Positions 1 through 10,694 of a stretch of 64,000 nt of DNA are shown here, one piece after another. Position 1 is the stretch's first letter. Each line of letters opens with the position of its first letter. Origin of the DNA: Lycorma delicatula (lineage: Eukaryota > Arthropoda > Insecta > Hemiptera > Fulgoridae); contig NC_134455.1 of NCBI RefSeq assembly GCF_047948215.1, positions 159,694,575-159,758,574 on the forward strand, written 5' to 3'. The notes under the pieces were generated by a model, which ran no database searches, had not been told where the DNA came from, and was given only the letters and a program-made list of their open reading frames with translations. Made by a program: the position numbers and the translations under genes.

Positions 1-54
1 CAGAACAATTCTCCCTCGGGTCAGAGACCTTCAGCATTGAGTACTCCATTTTAA
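1..54 (+). CDS. possible tail of a terminal coding exon
   Basis: The first 50 or so bases are near 50% GC, while the sequence after them falls to strongly AT-rich. Frame 1 reads 17 residues ending in ALSTPF and then TAA at 52-54, followed by AT-rich sequence with AATAAA-like motifs that could be a 3' UTR. Another frame is also open for about 24 codons, so the frame is not decided. No family is recognised. It would be a 3'-terminal exon of a plus-strand gene lying mostly outside the window; chance is a real alternative. Confidence 0.22.
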   Translation, partial: QNNSPSGQRPSALSTPF

Positions 55-2150
55 AATTTATTCAAATATATAAATGACATTAAATATTTTCTTAAAATTT
101 GCTACAATCAAATGCATCTAATAGAATAAGACATACTGAAACGCTACAGCAGTGAAAACAAAACAAAAGAAAAGCAAATGTTTAAGTATAAATAATAATA
201 ACAGAAAAAGTAAAATAAAACAAAGGACTTGAAAAATAATAAATTATTCCTAAAACTATTAGTTTGCAGATCCAATCTTAATCAGGAAAAATATATACGA
301 GATCAATACAACAATGTACTCAGATAAACACATTTAAGTTGGTTGTAAATATTTCTTAGCATTCTATCCAAAAAATAAATCCATAGTGAATTTTTTGTGC
401 ACATACAGCCGCCGTTTATTAAAAATAATTATGTACTACTGAAAGTATGATAAAATGCTAAACAGTGGATAATGTACCTCTAACTGCTACCACAAATGGG
501 ATCCTTGGTGAAAATTCCGAAAAATACTTCCCACTGAAGTTATTTCTGTGTTTAAATTCTTTAATTCTTGTCTCTTGAAGTCTTTTTCTATAATGTAATA
601 CCAGTGGGTAATTCACAAAAAATGAAGCTCCCATCTGGAATTTCATAAAATATTTCTATGAAATAACTCACAGTACTCCTACACAACTAAAATTACCTCT
701 GTTTCAATTTTCATTACATAAAATACAATTTTTTCTCAAAAGCACAAATCACTTGTATGTAATACAATGTAAAACATTTAATGTGAAATAACCAAGGACC
801 AGTTATATATTTTATGTTGAAAGAAGAGAGAGGAGGTGATACAGAATTAAATGCAATGTGTGTGAAAGAAGAAAGAGAGAGAGAAACCTACAGACCATTA
901 ATAAACTGTGCTTTGTATTAAGTAATATGAACTTACAGTAGCTTGCATATAAATTAAGTGTAATCTAATAAATTACAATTTTATACAGAAAAGTTGTATA
1001 TCTGTAAAATTTGTAACTATGACCCATTTTCTTTTTTATATACTACTCTATTTCATAGAAACAATCTGGCTTAGATTCAACAAGCATACTGTAATATATT
1101 ATTATGAAATACATAAGGAGATATATTTAATATGAAATGTATAAAGGAAGGTAAGGAACAGTTCAACTGCTGTTAACTAATACAGTTCAGAATACCAGTC
1201 AATCTCTATATACATCATACTGTGATATATATTACTAGAAATAAATCTGGTCAGCTATTTCCTTCCCTCCAACTCCTAACATTATCTTACCACTGAGCAA
1301 TCCTGTTAGCAGTTGAATCTCAACCCAGTCACTGACATTTACATGCTCTATACCCATCAGTTTATTAAACATATACATTTTTATTTCATGTCTATCAATA
1401 TTATGATGACACATCAACCACATCTAGTCGTTAAATGTAATACACTTTTTTCTCCATCACAAAACCATACCCGTATAAATTTTATAAGAACAGTTAATTT
1501 TTGCAATTCTTGTTTTGAATAACTGCCAATAGATAAGAGTACAACATTCATCTTATCTGCATAAATTACATATTGTAAAATAGCATCAGTCAGGTTACAA
1601 GTAATATAAAAAATATATCTTAAGACAGATCCTAAATACAAACCATATCCTAAGTTGTTGTGTTTTAGCAACAAATGTGTGGTTAGCTGTGAAATGGCAA
1701 TTGTTTGTGGTAGTAGTGGTTGTGATAGTTTGAATGTTTTCTGTTAACTGCTTCTGCAGCAGTAGCAAGGAATGAGATGAAGTGTCTTATGGTGCGTGGT
1801 AAATTCTGAGAAGGTGTCTGGTGTTGTAATTTTTTCTAATTTTGATAATATTGTCAATAACAACTTGTACTTTTTATTGGTTATTATTACAATATCTTTC
1901 ATTAGCATACATTTGAGCCAGTGCTCTTGTATGAAAGAAAATTATATTAAAAAACACATTCATATTATTTAATTTGTATCATATTAAAAGTAAAAGATTG
2001 AATCCATGAATTTTATGGTACTTGTATTTTTATCACAAATGAGATTTAGAAATTGATTAATTAAATTTACCATTATGCTTGATTATTGTTCTGAATTAAT
2101 TAAATTTTATAATATAAATTATTAATATTTTTTTTTTATCTAGTATCAGA
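55..2150. other. AT-rich stretch without a recognisable gene
   Basis: Very AT-rich sequence with only short open frames of no recognisable family. It could include the 3' UTR of a gene ending near position 54, or plain intergenic sequence. No repeat family was recognised. Confidence 0.5.
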
Positions 2151-2275
2151 GGTCATCCATAGTTATTGTTCAAGCATTCATCCAAATCATGGAAGCAATT
2201 AATAAAATGTTTGTCTATATATATTTTCTATTTGCACATAAAACAAATATCTTATGCTGTATTTAACTTTTGTTG

Positions 2276-3560
2276 TCTAAATCGTCGGCAACTACAACTA
2301 GTTTCTTTTTCATGTATTTCAAATTCTCATTCTGGACGTCTGTCCATTACCAGTGTCTGGGATATATTCTCGCAGCCAGTTTCAGGTGCCGAGGAACTTT
2401 TGCAGCTCTATTCTTGACCCAGAAGTCTAGACTTCGATGATGGCCCATAGGTGCTGCTGCTGTAAAATAATATTCATGGGTGGAAAATCTGTGCCCAAGA
2501 CGAAGTGTATGTTTCCAAATCCTTCCGTTTCACGTTTTTTTTTTTGGATGGGGTATTTTGGGACAGGTGTCGGATATGTCAGAAATGGTGTGAAACCCCT
2601 AGAAACAGAAAGATTTGGCCAGGCGAAGATTTTTTTGGAAGGGGGTAATTTTAGGGGATTTTTGCATTTGGGATCACGAGAAAGAGGTGGTACAGCTCGG
2701 TGGAGATCCGGGTCAGTTTGGGTTTGGGACGAACAGGAAGCCAGAAAAATTAGAAAAAGTGAACGCCCTTATAATTGTTTCGGTGAGGACTTATAATTTG
2801 ATGTTCAAGACATCGATACGCCAACTCGCCCCCTCACAGCCAAACGGGCTTCGAGATGCATCATCGTGGTCTTCTACGAGCTAATCGACGTCTTATGTTG
2901 ATGACCCTTTAAAAACATAGGATGCTGCAACAAAACAACATCTAACCCCCTACGCATGGCGATCTCACCAAATTCAATCTGCGCCATGGAAGCACCCTAA
3001 ACAATTAATTGCCGAATTTTAATCATCTAACTATATTCAAATGTAATACATTACGACAAAGACCTTATAACACGCACAATACTAACAATTTACTGATTCC
3101 TTACGGTACTTCCGAAGACATCTGCGGTTAAAATAAGTTGGGCCCACTGACTACACAAGATACTTCTCACGTTTATGTCTCTCATCCCCAAAGTGGAAGC
3201 ACACTACCACCAGATATTACACAGTCCAGCTGTGTTGTGAAACTGGCAGCACTTGTAACAACGTTGAATATCTACAAATTCTTTGGCCTTACACAAAGAG
3301 AAGTCAGTAAACAACTTACCCTCAGATTGGTCACCTTAAAATACTTCAGAAAACCACATGGTAACGCTCTGCCTCGCGCCTACCTTCATGAATAACAATT
3401 GAAAATCAACCTTGAAGGCCGCCTCTGACATTTGAATTATCTGATCCCGCATTAGAAACGTTAACCCTTCCACAAATAAACAATCATCAGTAATACACAA
3501 TGACCTAAGGACGCCTCTTCCTTTCATGTCGGTTTTACTTTCATCAAGAATGTCAGAAAA
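2276..3560. repeat. complex repeat, tandem copy 1
   Basis: This 1.3 kb block is repeated, diverged, at 3568-5380. Shared landmarks in the same order are the words TCGGCAACTA, AGTGTCTGGGATATA and GCAGCCAGTTTCAGGTGCC near the left, TTTTGGGACAGGT and GAAGATTTTTTTGG in the middle, and TCATGTCGGTTTTACTT at the right. It is less AT-rich than its surroundings. On the minus strand its right third carries a LINE ORF1-like zinc-knuckle region, so it is most likely a decayed non-LTR element or a composite containing one. Confidence 0.75.
3060..3553 (-). pseudogene. LINE ORF1 (gag-like) fragment with zinc knuckle, copy 1
   Basis: Read on the minus strand, the first part (about 3553-3336) is open for 70 or so codons and the sequence then continues across a stop to VDIQRCYKC followed by CQFHNTAGLC. 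This resembles the first CCHC knuckle of ORF1 proteins of Jockey/R1-type LINEs, which bind the element's RNA. Cysteines and histidine are spaced C-x2-C-x3-H-x5-C, one residue short before the histidine compared with the usual C-x2-C-x4-H-x4-C. It is broken by stops and is not a functional gene. Confidence 0.5.
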
Positions 3561-3567
3561 ATCATTG

Positions 3568-5380
3568 CATCTAAATCGTCGGCAACTATACAACTAGCTT
3601 CTTTTTCTTATATTTTGAATTCTCAGTCTGGGCGTCTGTCCATTATCAGTGTCTGGGATATACTCTCGCAGCCAGTTTCAGGTGCCGAGGAATATTCGCA
3701 GATCTGTTCTTGATCCGAAAGTCTTTAATTCGATGATGGCCCGTAAGTGCGGCTGCTATAAAATAATACACGTGGATGGGAAATCTGTGGACAAGAAGAA
3801 ATGTATGTTTTCAAAGGGCGCAGAAAAATTATCATAGAGCAATAACCCACCACTTTAACTGTAAAGCCGGTGTTAAGAGCCGCATAAAATTTCAGAAGAC
3901 CTTGGTGTATTGTTTGATGAAAGGATGCATTTTAGCAATCATTTTATCAAACAGGGAAGTGTGTTGGGTCCCTTATTGTGAGTGGGGGAATTTCATTCAC
4001 TTCTGCGACTGAGGTTGCTCAGCAGGTGTGAGGGGCTCGACCTAAAAGTTCATCAACATAACACGACGTTTAGCTTGGAGAAGACCAGGAAGAAGCTCGT
4101 CAAAGGCGGTTTGGCTGTGAGGAAGCGAGTCGGCTTATCGATGACTCGAACACAAAAAATAATCCAAGTCCTCACGGGGACAATTATAAGGAGATCACTT
4201 TTTTCTAACTTCCTGTTTGTCCCAGACAAAAACCAACCCGCATCTCCACCGATCTGAGCCTCCACTATCTCGTGACCCCAAATCCAAAAAACCCCCAAAA
4301 CTACCCCCCCAAAAAAATCTTTGCCAAGCCAATTCTTTCCTTTTTTAGGCGTTTCAAAGATTTTTTTGGATGTGATATTTTGGGACAGGTTTCAAATTAG
4401 TCAGAAATTGTGTGAAACTCCTAAAAATGGAAGAATTTGGTCAGACGAAGATTTTTTTGGGTGTGTTAATTTTTGGGGTTTTTTGGATTTGGGATCAAGA
4501 GATAGCTGAGGACTGGATCGGTAGAGATGGCCTTATTTGGTCTGGTTCGAAAAAAAACGTCAGAAAAATTAGAAAAACTGATCCCCCTTATAAATGTCTT
4601 TGTAAGGACTTATAATATTTTTCGTATTCGACACATCGAAACGCCAACTTGTCCCCTCCCCAGCAACCGGCCTTTGAAAAGCATCATCGTGGGCTTCTTC
4701 GAGCTAAACGTCTTATGTTGATGACCCTTAAAACATCGGATGCTGCAACAAGAAAACATCCAACCTCCCCACGCATGGCAATGGTGTCAAGTTCAATCTG
4801 CACAATGTAGCACGCTAGGGATTTAATTGCCAAACATCTAACGATATTCAATTGCAATAAATTACGACAGCCCCCTACTAAATCGCATAATACTTACAAT
4901 TTACAGAGTGCTTATGGTACTTCCGAAGAGATCTGCAGTTTACACAAGTCGGGCCCACCGACTACATACGATACAGCTCTCGTTTATGTCTAACATCCTT
5001 AATGTGGAAGCACCCTACCACCAGATTTTACAAAGTTAAGATGTGTGGCGAAACTGTGTGCACTTGTAACAATGTTGAACATCTACAAATTCTTTGGCTT
5101 TACGCACAGAAAAGTCAGTAACCAACCTACCCTAAGATTTGAATGCCTTAAAATAGTTCAAAAATCACCTGGAAGACAACGTGGTAACGTTCTGCCTCGC
5201 GACTACCCATCATAAATAACAATTGACAATCAACTTTGAAGGCCGCCTCTGCCATTTCAATTATCTCATCCCGTGTGAGAAACATTAATTCTTCCACAAA
5301 TAAAAGTGCTTCAAAATCGTTCACAATGGTCTAAGGACGCGCTTCCTTTCATGTCGGTTTTACTTACATTTAGGGAGGAA
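3568..5380. repeat. complex repeat, tandem copy 2, with an inverted piece inside
   Basis: Second, diverged copy of the 2276-3560 block in the same orientation. It is longer because positions 4050-4330 hold a piece of the same repeat in reverse orientation. The copy resumes at about 4371 and runs to the TCATGTCGGTTTTACTT landmark near 5360. The minus-strand ORF1-like region is present again at about 4850-5380, more damaged than in copy 1. Confidence 0.72.
4050..4330 (-). repeat. inverted partial copy of the complex repeat
   Basis: Reverse complement of the middle of the repeat. Its reverse complement begins with the GAAGATTTTTTTGG-like region and ends with the GAGCTAAACGTCGTGTTATG-like landmark. 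Together with the direct copy at 4371-4740 it makes a head-to-head pair that could form a stem. Confidence 0.7.
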
Positions 5381-5382
5381 CG

Positions 5383-5520
5383 CCGACTCGTCCCCCTCAT
5401 TGCCAAACGGCCTTTGAGAAGTATCATCAAGGTCTTCTCTGAGCTAAACGACATCTTTTATTGATGACCCTTTAAAAACATAGGATGTTGCAGCAAGACA
5501 ACATCCAACCCTCTATAACG
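5383..5520 (+). repeat. third partial copy of the complex repeat
   Basis: Short direct copy of the segment seen at about 2820-2955 and 4640-4760. Landmarks are AACGCCGACTCGTCCCCCTC, TTGATGACCCTTTAAAAACA and ACAACATCCAACCC. It lies just left of a transposase relic. Confidence 0.7.
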
Positions 5521-5707
5521 AAACTATAATTAGCCCATAATGAAACTGCTACCCAACACTTTTTATGAAAGACTCTCTCATATCTAGCACAGCTAGTGGA
5601 TGTATATGCTACTACTGATTGTTGCTGCCATTTGTCAGGTGGTTACATGTCGGTGCAGTATGTTTTGTTGCAGTGCAGTATTGTGAGTGGCATTGTTTTT
5701 ATGTAAA

Positions 5708-6348
5708 ATGCCTTATTCAATCCAGGAGACGATAGGTATAGTTGAGGCCTATATTCGTTCTGGGTCATTTGAAGAATCACCCCAGGTGTTTGTAGAAAAA
5801 TTTCCAAATGCTTGTATTCCAGTGAAGAGTAGCATACACGATTTAGTTAAAAAAATGGCGGCGTACAACAGGTTTGGTTTCAAATGCAAAACAAAATAGG
5901 CAACCTTCCTTCACTTAGGACTCCACAGGCCATTGCCGATATTGAAAGGAGTCCAGTCCAAAAAATAACTACACATGTCATCCCAACAATCTGATGTTAA
6001 ATGCACATCTTGTAGTAAAATTCTTCATGAACTAAAATTGAAACCATACCGCGTTCCAACTGTGCAACATCTGAAGGAGACAGACAAACTAAAACCACTT
6101 GATTATTGCAACTGACTTCTCGAAAACATTGTTAGTGAACAGATAGACCCGAGGTCGTACTTCATGTCAGACAAGGCATGGTTTCATTTATCTGGCCATG
6201 TTAATTCCCAGAACATGAACTGAAAGTGAATATTCAACGAGAAATCAACACAAGTGACAACGTTTTGCGTCAGACGACTCTCAATATGATCAGTCAAGCA
6301 CAAAAGTGCATCGATGCCCAGAGTGGTCATTTTGAACATCTTTTCTAA
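5708..6348 (+). pseudogene. DUF4817-type/mariner-like transposase relic
   Basis: The ATG at 5708 opens a 63-codon frame starting MPYSIQETIGIVEAYIRSG, which fits the N-terminal helix-turn-helix of the DUF4817/mariner-like transposases common in arthropod genomes. After a stop the match continues in shifted frames: a segment with LKPLDYCN, then FMSDKAWFHLSGHVNSQNM at about 6162-6220 (the DEAHFHL-type catalytic block), then SGHFEHLF and a stop at 6346-6348, the usual family C-terminus. The order is right but the middle is deleted and there are several stops, so it is dead. It abuts the complex repeat on its left. Confidence 0.72.
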
Positions 6349-6369
6349 TAAGGTAAATAAATGTAACAT

Positions 6370-8560
6370 TTAAATTACCTTTAAGTTTTCGTTATTTAAT
6401 TTATCCATATCATTCATAAAATTTCATTCCAACATAAACTATTAATTCAACAGCGGTTATGTTATAGGCTCAGTTTTATGTTGCTCACCTGTAGAATATG
6501 TAAGTTTAATATTATTACTATGAAGGTGATGTTATGTCAGAATATTTACTAACTTCTCTAAGAGAAATATTATGAGAGTAAATAGTGTTACTTTCAAAAT
6601 CTATCAATAATTGTCATATACCAAACATAAAAGAGGACAATATAAAAGCTTGTGATAAAACTTGTTTCATTTAAAAATGTAACGTGTCTTATATTTACTA
6701 CCAATTACGCCATTTTTATATCTTTCGAATTTTTTTTTTTTATAGTGAGTAGCACTAAAGAGCTATAATTTTATAAAGGTGATCTGACACAATATGTTCA
6801 ATTTCTATTGCTTTTAGTTATTTACAGCATGTATTATGAAATTGTCCCAGAACTTTCATAACCTATTCTACTCATGAAATAATGAAAGAGTTCATACAAA
6901 CATTGTCATAATATGCTTCAATTGCGAGTTATGGCTAGTAAAAAATTTCACTCAGATTTCAGCTACCCCGGTGAAATTAGGCCATACTTAACATTTTAGG
7001 ATGTTAATTTAAGATACAGAATAAGTGATTTCTAATTTTTTTACCTAAAAAATCAAATAAAATAGGTCCCAGAATCTTATCTGTAGGAGTTTATCAATTT
7101 ATTCGTTTCAATTTATACGAATAATTTGAGCATGTTGTATCAGATATTTGACAAAAATATATAATTATAATGTGCAAATAATGTATATTAAGACATTCAC
7201 TTTGATACATGACATATGATTTGTTACATACATCTTGTTACAGTCTTCTTTGATGTACTGAAAGTTTTAGTTTTACTAATCTGCTGTGTAGCAACTGTTT
7301 GGTCTTGAAATATGTTATAAACAATTATTTTTATGATGGATGTCATGATAAAGCTTTATTTCAGTTAAAAGATTATTTAGTAATTTCATTTTTAACAATA
7401 AGAATGGCATTTAAAAATTTTTTTGAATTAGAATAGTGAAGAGGCCTGAGGATAGAATTCAGTATAAATAGTCAGGTTACTGTTAGAATTGAGCTCCGCT
7501 GGGATTCTTGACTTAGCTTCTAAATTTAAATTCACTAGTTATTATAAAAGTTTTTTTTTAATTGGTTCCTCATTTAGCAATATATAATCTTGAAAGTTTA
7601 CTGAAAAGTAAACATTATAGTGAAGTTCAAGCAATTAAAATTATTTTGTGAAAAAGATTAGTGAAAATATTTGTTTAAATAAAGAGTATTTTATAATTTT
7701 TTTTTTTTTTAATTTTACAAAAAAAGTTATTAGTGTTTCTCAAAAAATCAGTTAATCATTTATTATGACTTAAATATACTAAGTTACATTTTAATTTAAA
7801 AAAAAAAATTATTCATAACTTTTGTGGGTTTATAGCAAAAAATTATGTTTTATAACTTTTCAAGTAAATAAAATAACAATCTGTTATCACCTTTACTGAT
7901 TAACATGACAACCATTACTGGTTAACTTGAGAAAACCAATCACATCCCTTTTCATTGCATCATATTTGGCAATCCCTAATATTTAACTTAAAATAATAGG
8001 CTTTTTCAAGTCTAATATAGATTTGCTTTAAAACTAATCAATGAAAGTATTTGAAAAGTTTTTGTGTATAATCCAACCAAGAGAAATTTTAGATTTATTA
8101 CTTCAGTATATTGGTATGTACATTAATTCACATACCAGTGAAAAAATTCAACTTTATTTAAGAGAAAATTTTATGGAACTGAGGAGATACACACTCTAGA
8201 AGTCAAGTTTAAATTTCATGACATTTGTGCTCATAAATAATATAATATAATATGATGAATCAAAGGAGAAGTTGAAGACAGATCTCAGTGGAACCCTTTT
8301 TGCCATTTCTATCTATCTTGAATTATTTTATCATTATTTATCTCTTCTCTGCTCCTTTTTCCACACCTACTCTTCCTTCTATTCTTTTTTTTTTTTTTTT
8401 TTTAAGTATTCGCTAATGCTATCAGGAAGCTTGTGCAACGATGGACCAAGTGCGTCGAAATACAAGAGGACTATGATGAAAAAGGATGTACATGTAAGTT
8501 TCCTATTTGTATTGCAATAAAATTTATAACTACATTGCGGATAATAATTGATTACCCTCG
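6370..8560. other. AT-rich stretch without recognisable genes
   Basis: Long homopolymer runs of A and T and only short, unrecognisable frames. It lies beyond the 3' end of the minus-strand ZAD gene. No repeat family was recognised by eye. Confidence 0.5.
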
Positions 8561-8562
8561 TA

Positions 8563-8890
8563 TATATAATAAGACATATTTTACTTAAAAATATTATCTT
8601 TATTAATCTATTGGGTAAGCCAATCAACTATGCAAACTTATTAATTAAATTCACTACGTTTCACTTAGAATTCTCTAAGCTTCCTCAGGTGACAATACAC
8701 ATTCATACACACATCATACAAAATTCTCTTACATACTGTATGATGTGTGTATTGTATCCTACCTGAGGAAGCTTAGAAAATTATAATTGAAATGTAGTGA
8801 ATTTAATTTATAAGTTTGTGTAGTTGATTGGTTAACCCAAGACATTAAAAAAGATAATATTTTTAAGTAAAGTATGTCTTGTTATTATAT
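8563..8890. mobile_element. foldback MITE 1 (about 155-bp inverted repeats)
   Basis: Two long arms are near-perfect reverse complements: 8563-8720 and 8737-8890, with a loop of about 16 bases. Landmarks are CTAAGCTTCCTCAGGT on the left and ACCTGAGGAAGCTTAG on the right, and ATATAATAAGACAT against the right-hand reverse complement. There is no coding capacity. It is the structure expected of a non-autonomous foldback element. The target-site duplication is not clear. Confidence 0.85.
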
Positions 8891-8987
8891 TTAATTCAAT
8901 CCAATCAAGAGGAAAATAAACTTAAATAAATTACATTTCAGTTAATAAGTCTTTATCAGTTAATGTCTTTGATACATATATATCAAT

Positions 8988-9346
8988 TGTTTACCACCAA
9001 GAGAACAGAATTTAATGCTTCTTACCTTATGCTTATTATTTTTTAATACTGCTTTCGAGGTTTTCCCTCATCATCAGTTAAAACTTTTCTTTTTTTTCAA
9101 ATCACACAATAAATTCAAAAATTAAAATTACAACATACAAAACTATGTAGTCAAAATACTAAATATATAGTTAAAAATTTGTTTAAATTATTATGTGAGT
9201 AGCCACACATACAGTACTGTACTTAATGTGTGATTTGAGAAAAAAAAAGATAACTGATGATGAGGGAAAACCTCGAAAGTGCTATTAAAAAATAATAAGC
9301 ATATGGTAAGAAGTATTATTAAATTCTATACTCTTGGTGGTAAACA
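8988..9346. mobile_element. foldback MITE 2 (about 120-bp inverted repeats)
   Basis: The left arm 8988-9109 and right arm 9227-9346 are inverted copies, with TGTTTACCACCAAGAG at the left end against CTCTTGGTGGTAAACA at the right. The inner landmark CGAGGTTTTCCCTCATCATC mirrors GATGATGAGGGAAAACCTCG. The unique centre is about 117 bp and non-coding. It is a different family from the neighbouring MITE 1. Confidence 0.85.
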
Positions 9347-9349
9347 GTT

Positions 9350-10060
9350 TTTATACTTTTGTTTTTGAGATATTAGTACAGAGGGGAATATAGACAAATA
9401 CAATAACAAAAGAATTGTTTTCCTAAGTTAAATATATACATAAAAACCTCTGAACAATGATGTATGCATGCCGGAAAATTACCAAACTCTAAAGGACTGA
9501 TGAGATAAAAGAACATACTATATATGAGATAAAAGAACACCTCCATACTTTATTAATTTTATTTATAGTTGATGTAGGATATTTATGATTTATTTATTGT
9601 TTTCAATTATTCTTATAGTTTTTTAAGTATCATAATTATATTTATATAAATAATCATAAAAAAGAAATAAATCATAAATGTACTCACACATACATATCCA
9701 ATACTCTTTTTAATGGTTTTAAAAATGTAGGGCATCTTTAGTTAATATGAGTAGAATCTAATGTTTTTAGAAAAATGTGTTAATTACTATATTTATCTCA
9801 ACAAGCCATCTCTTTCTCTCTTTATCTGAACAAATTGAAACGTACACATGTATTAACACATATAAACATTTTTTTTGCAGATTGTTAGCTGAGTAGCAAA
9901 CACTATAGCTTTAGAATTATACAAGGATTAAGTTTAAGATGATAATCTTAAATGTTAAGTGCACATAATGCACTTAATATTGGCAGTGTTGAGCTCATTA
10001 TACATATATAGTAGTTCATAAATAATTATAACTCTTTATATTTGTTTAAGCCATAATCAA
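9350..10060. other. AT-rich flank beyond the ZAD gene
   Basis: No gene or repeat recognised. It lies just beyond the inferred 3' end of the minus-strand ZAD gene. Confidence 0.4.
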
Positions 10061-10062
10061 CA

Positions 10063-10068
10063 TTTATT
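10063..10068 (-). terminator. candidate poly(A) signal of the ZAD gene
   Basis: TTTATT on the plus strand is AATAAA on the gene strand. It is the first exact AATAAA after the stop codon at 10424-10426, and gives a 3' UTR of about 360 bases. No transcript evidence is available here. Confidence 0.4.
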
Positions 10069-10423
10069 ACAAAGGATTTTCATTGCACACAATTCCAGTA
10101 ATAGGTAGAAATCATATAAACAATCTTATACACAGAATTATTTACATGAATAATAATACTGAATAACAACTGAATTATAAAACAAGCAAATATAGTTATT
10201 TACATACAAAATTGTATGTAATTGCTTCACTTTTCAAAGTAAAGTAATATTAAGTGTAAATTTTTACAAGGTAAAGCAAATTCTTAATGTAACATCATTT
10301 CCAAACAGTGGAATGGAGCACCAAATAATTGAGTTTCTTCTTATTCTTCAAAAAAAAGTCAAACATAACAGATGTTAATAAAACTACTTTACCACTTAAA
10401 CATTAACAAAACAAAATAACTAA

Positions 10424-10694
10424 TTATAAATAATTCCCGTCCTGATCCTGTATTACCTTACGCACAATCTTTGACTTCTTTTTCCTTTTTTGTCCATAAA
10501 ATACAATATTTTCATCAAAATTTTCATCACACGCATCACTGTCATAATCAACAACTGCAGTATAATGAACAGATTGGTGAGCTGTTAATGATGCCTGTCT
10601 GCTGAAAGTCTGATTACATAATTCACATACATATACTGTTGTTACATCAGCAGTGCTTGAAACTGAGCTTTTGACATCATTGGCTGGATTATCA
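10424..10694 (-). CDS. ZAD gene exon 5: C2H2 finger, basic tail and stop
   Basis: Encodes 89 residues plus TAA (10424-10426), after acceptor TTTCAG and one base that completes a Ser codon with exon 4. CELCNQTFSRQASLTAHQSVH is a textbook finger, C-x2-C-x12-H-x3-H (478-498). An acidic stretch with repeated DE and DEN follows, then QKRKKKSKIVRK, a likely nuclear localisation signal. The exon is 16.6 kb from exon 4 but the phase fits exactly. Confidence 0.83.

Noticed and set aside
1235..1674. Overlapping open frames on both strands near 1.3-1.7 kb
   Set aside because: No motif, and composition is like the surrounding AT-rich sequence.
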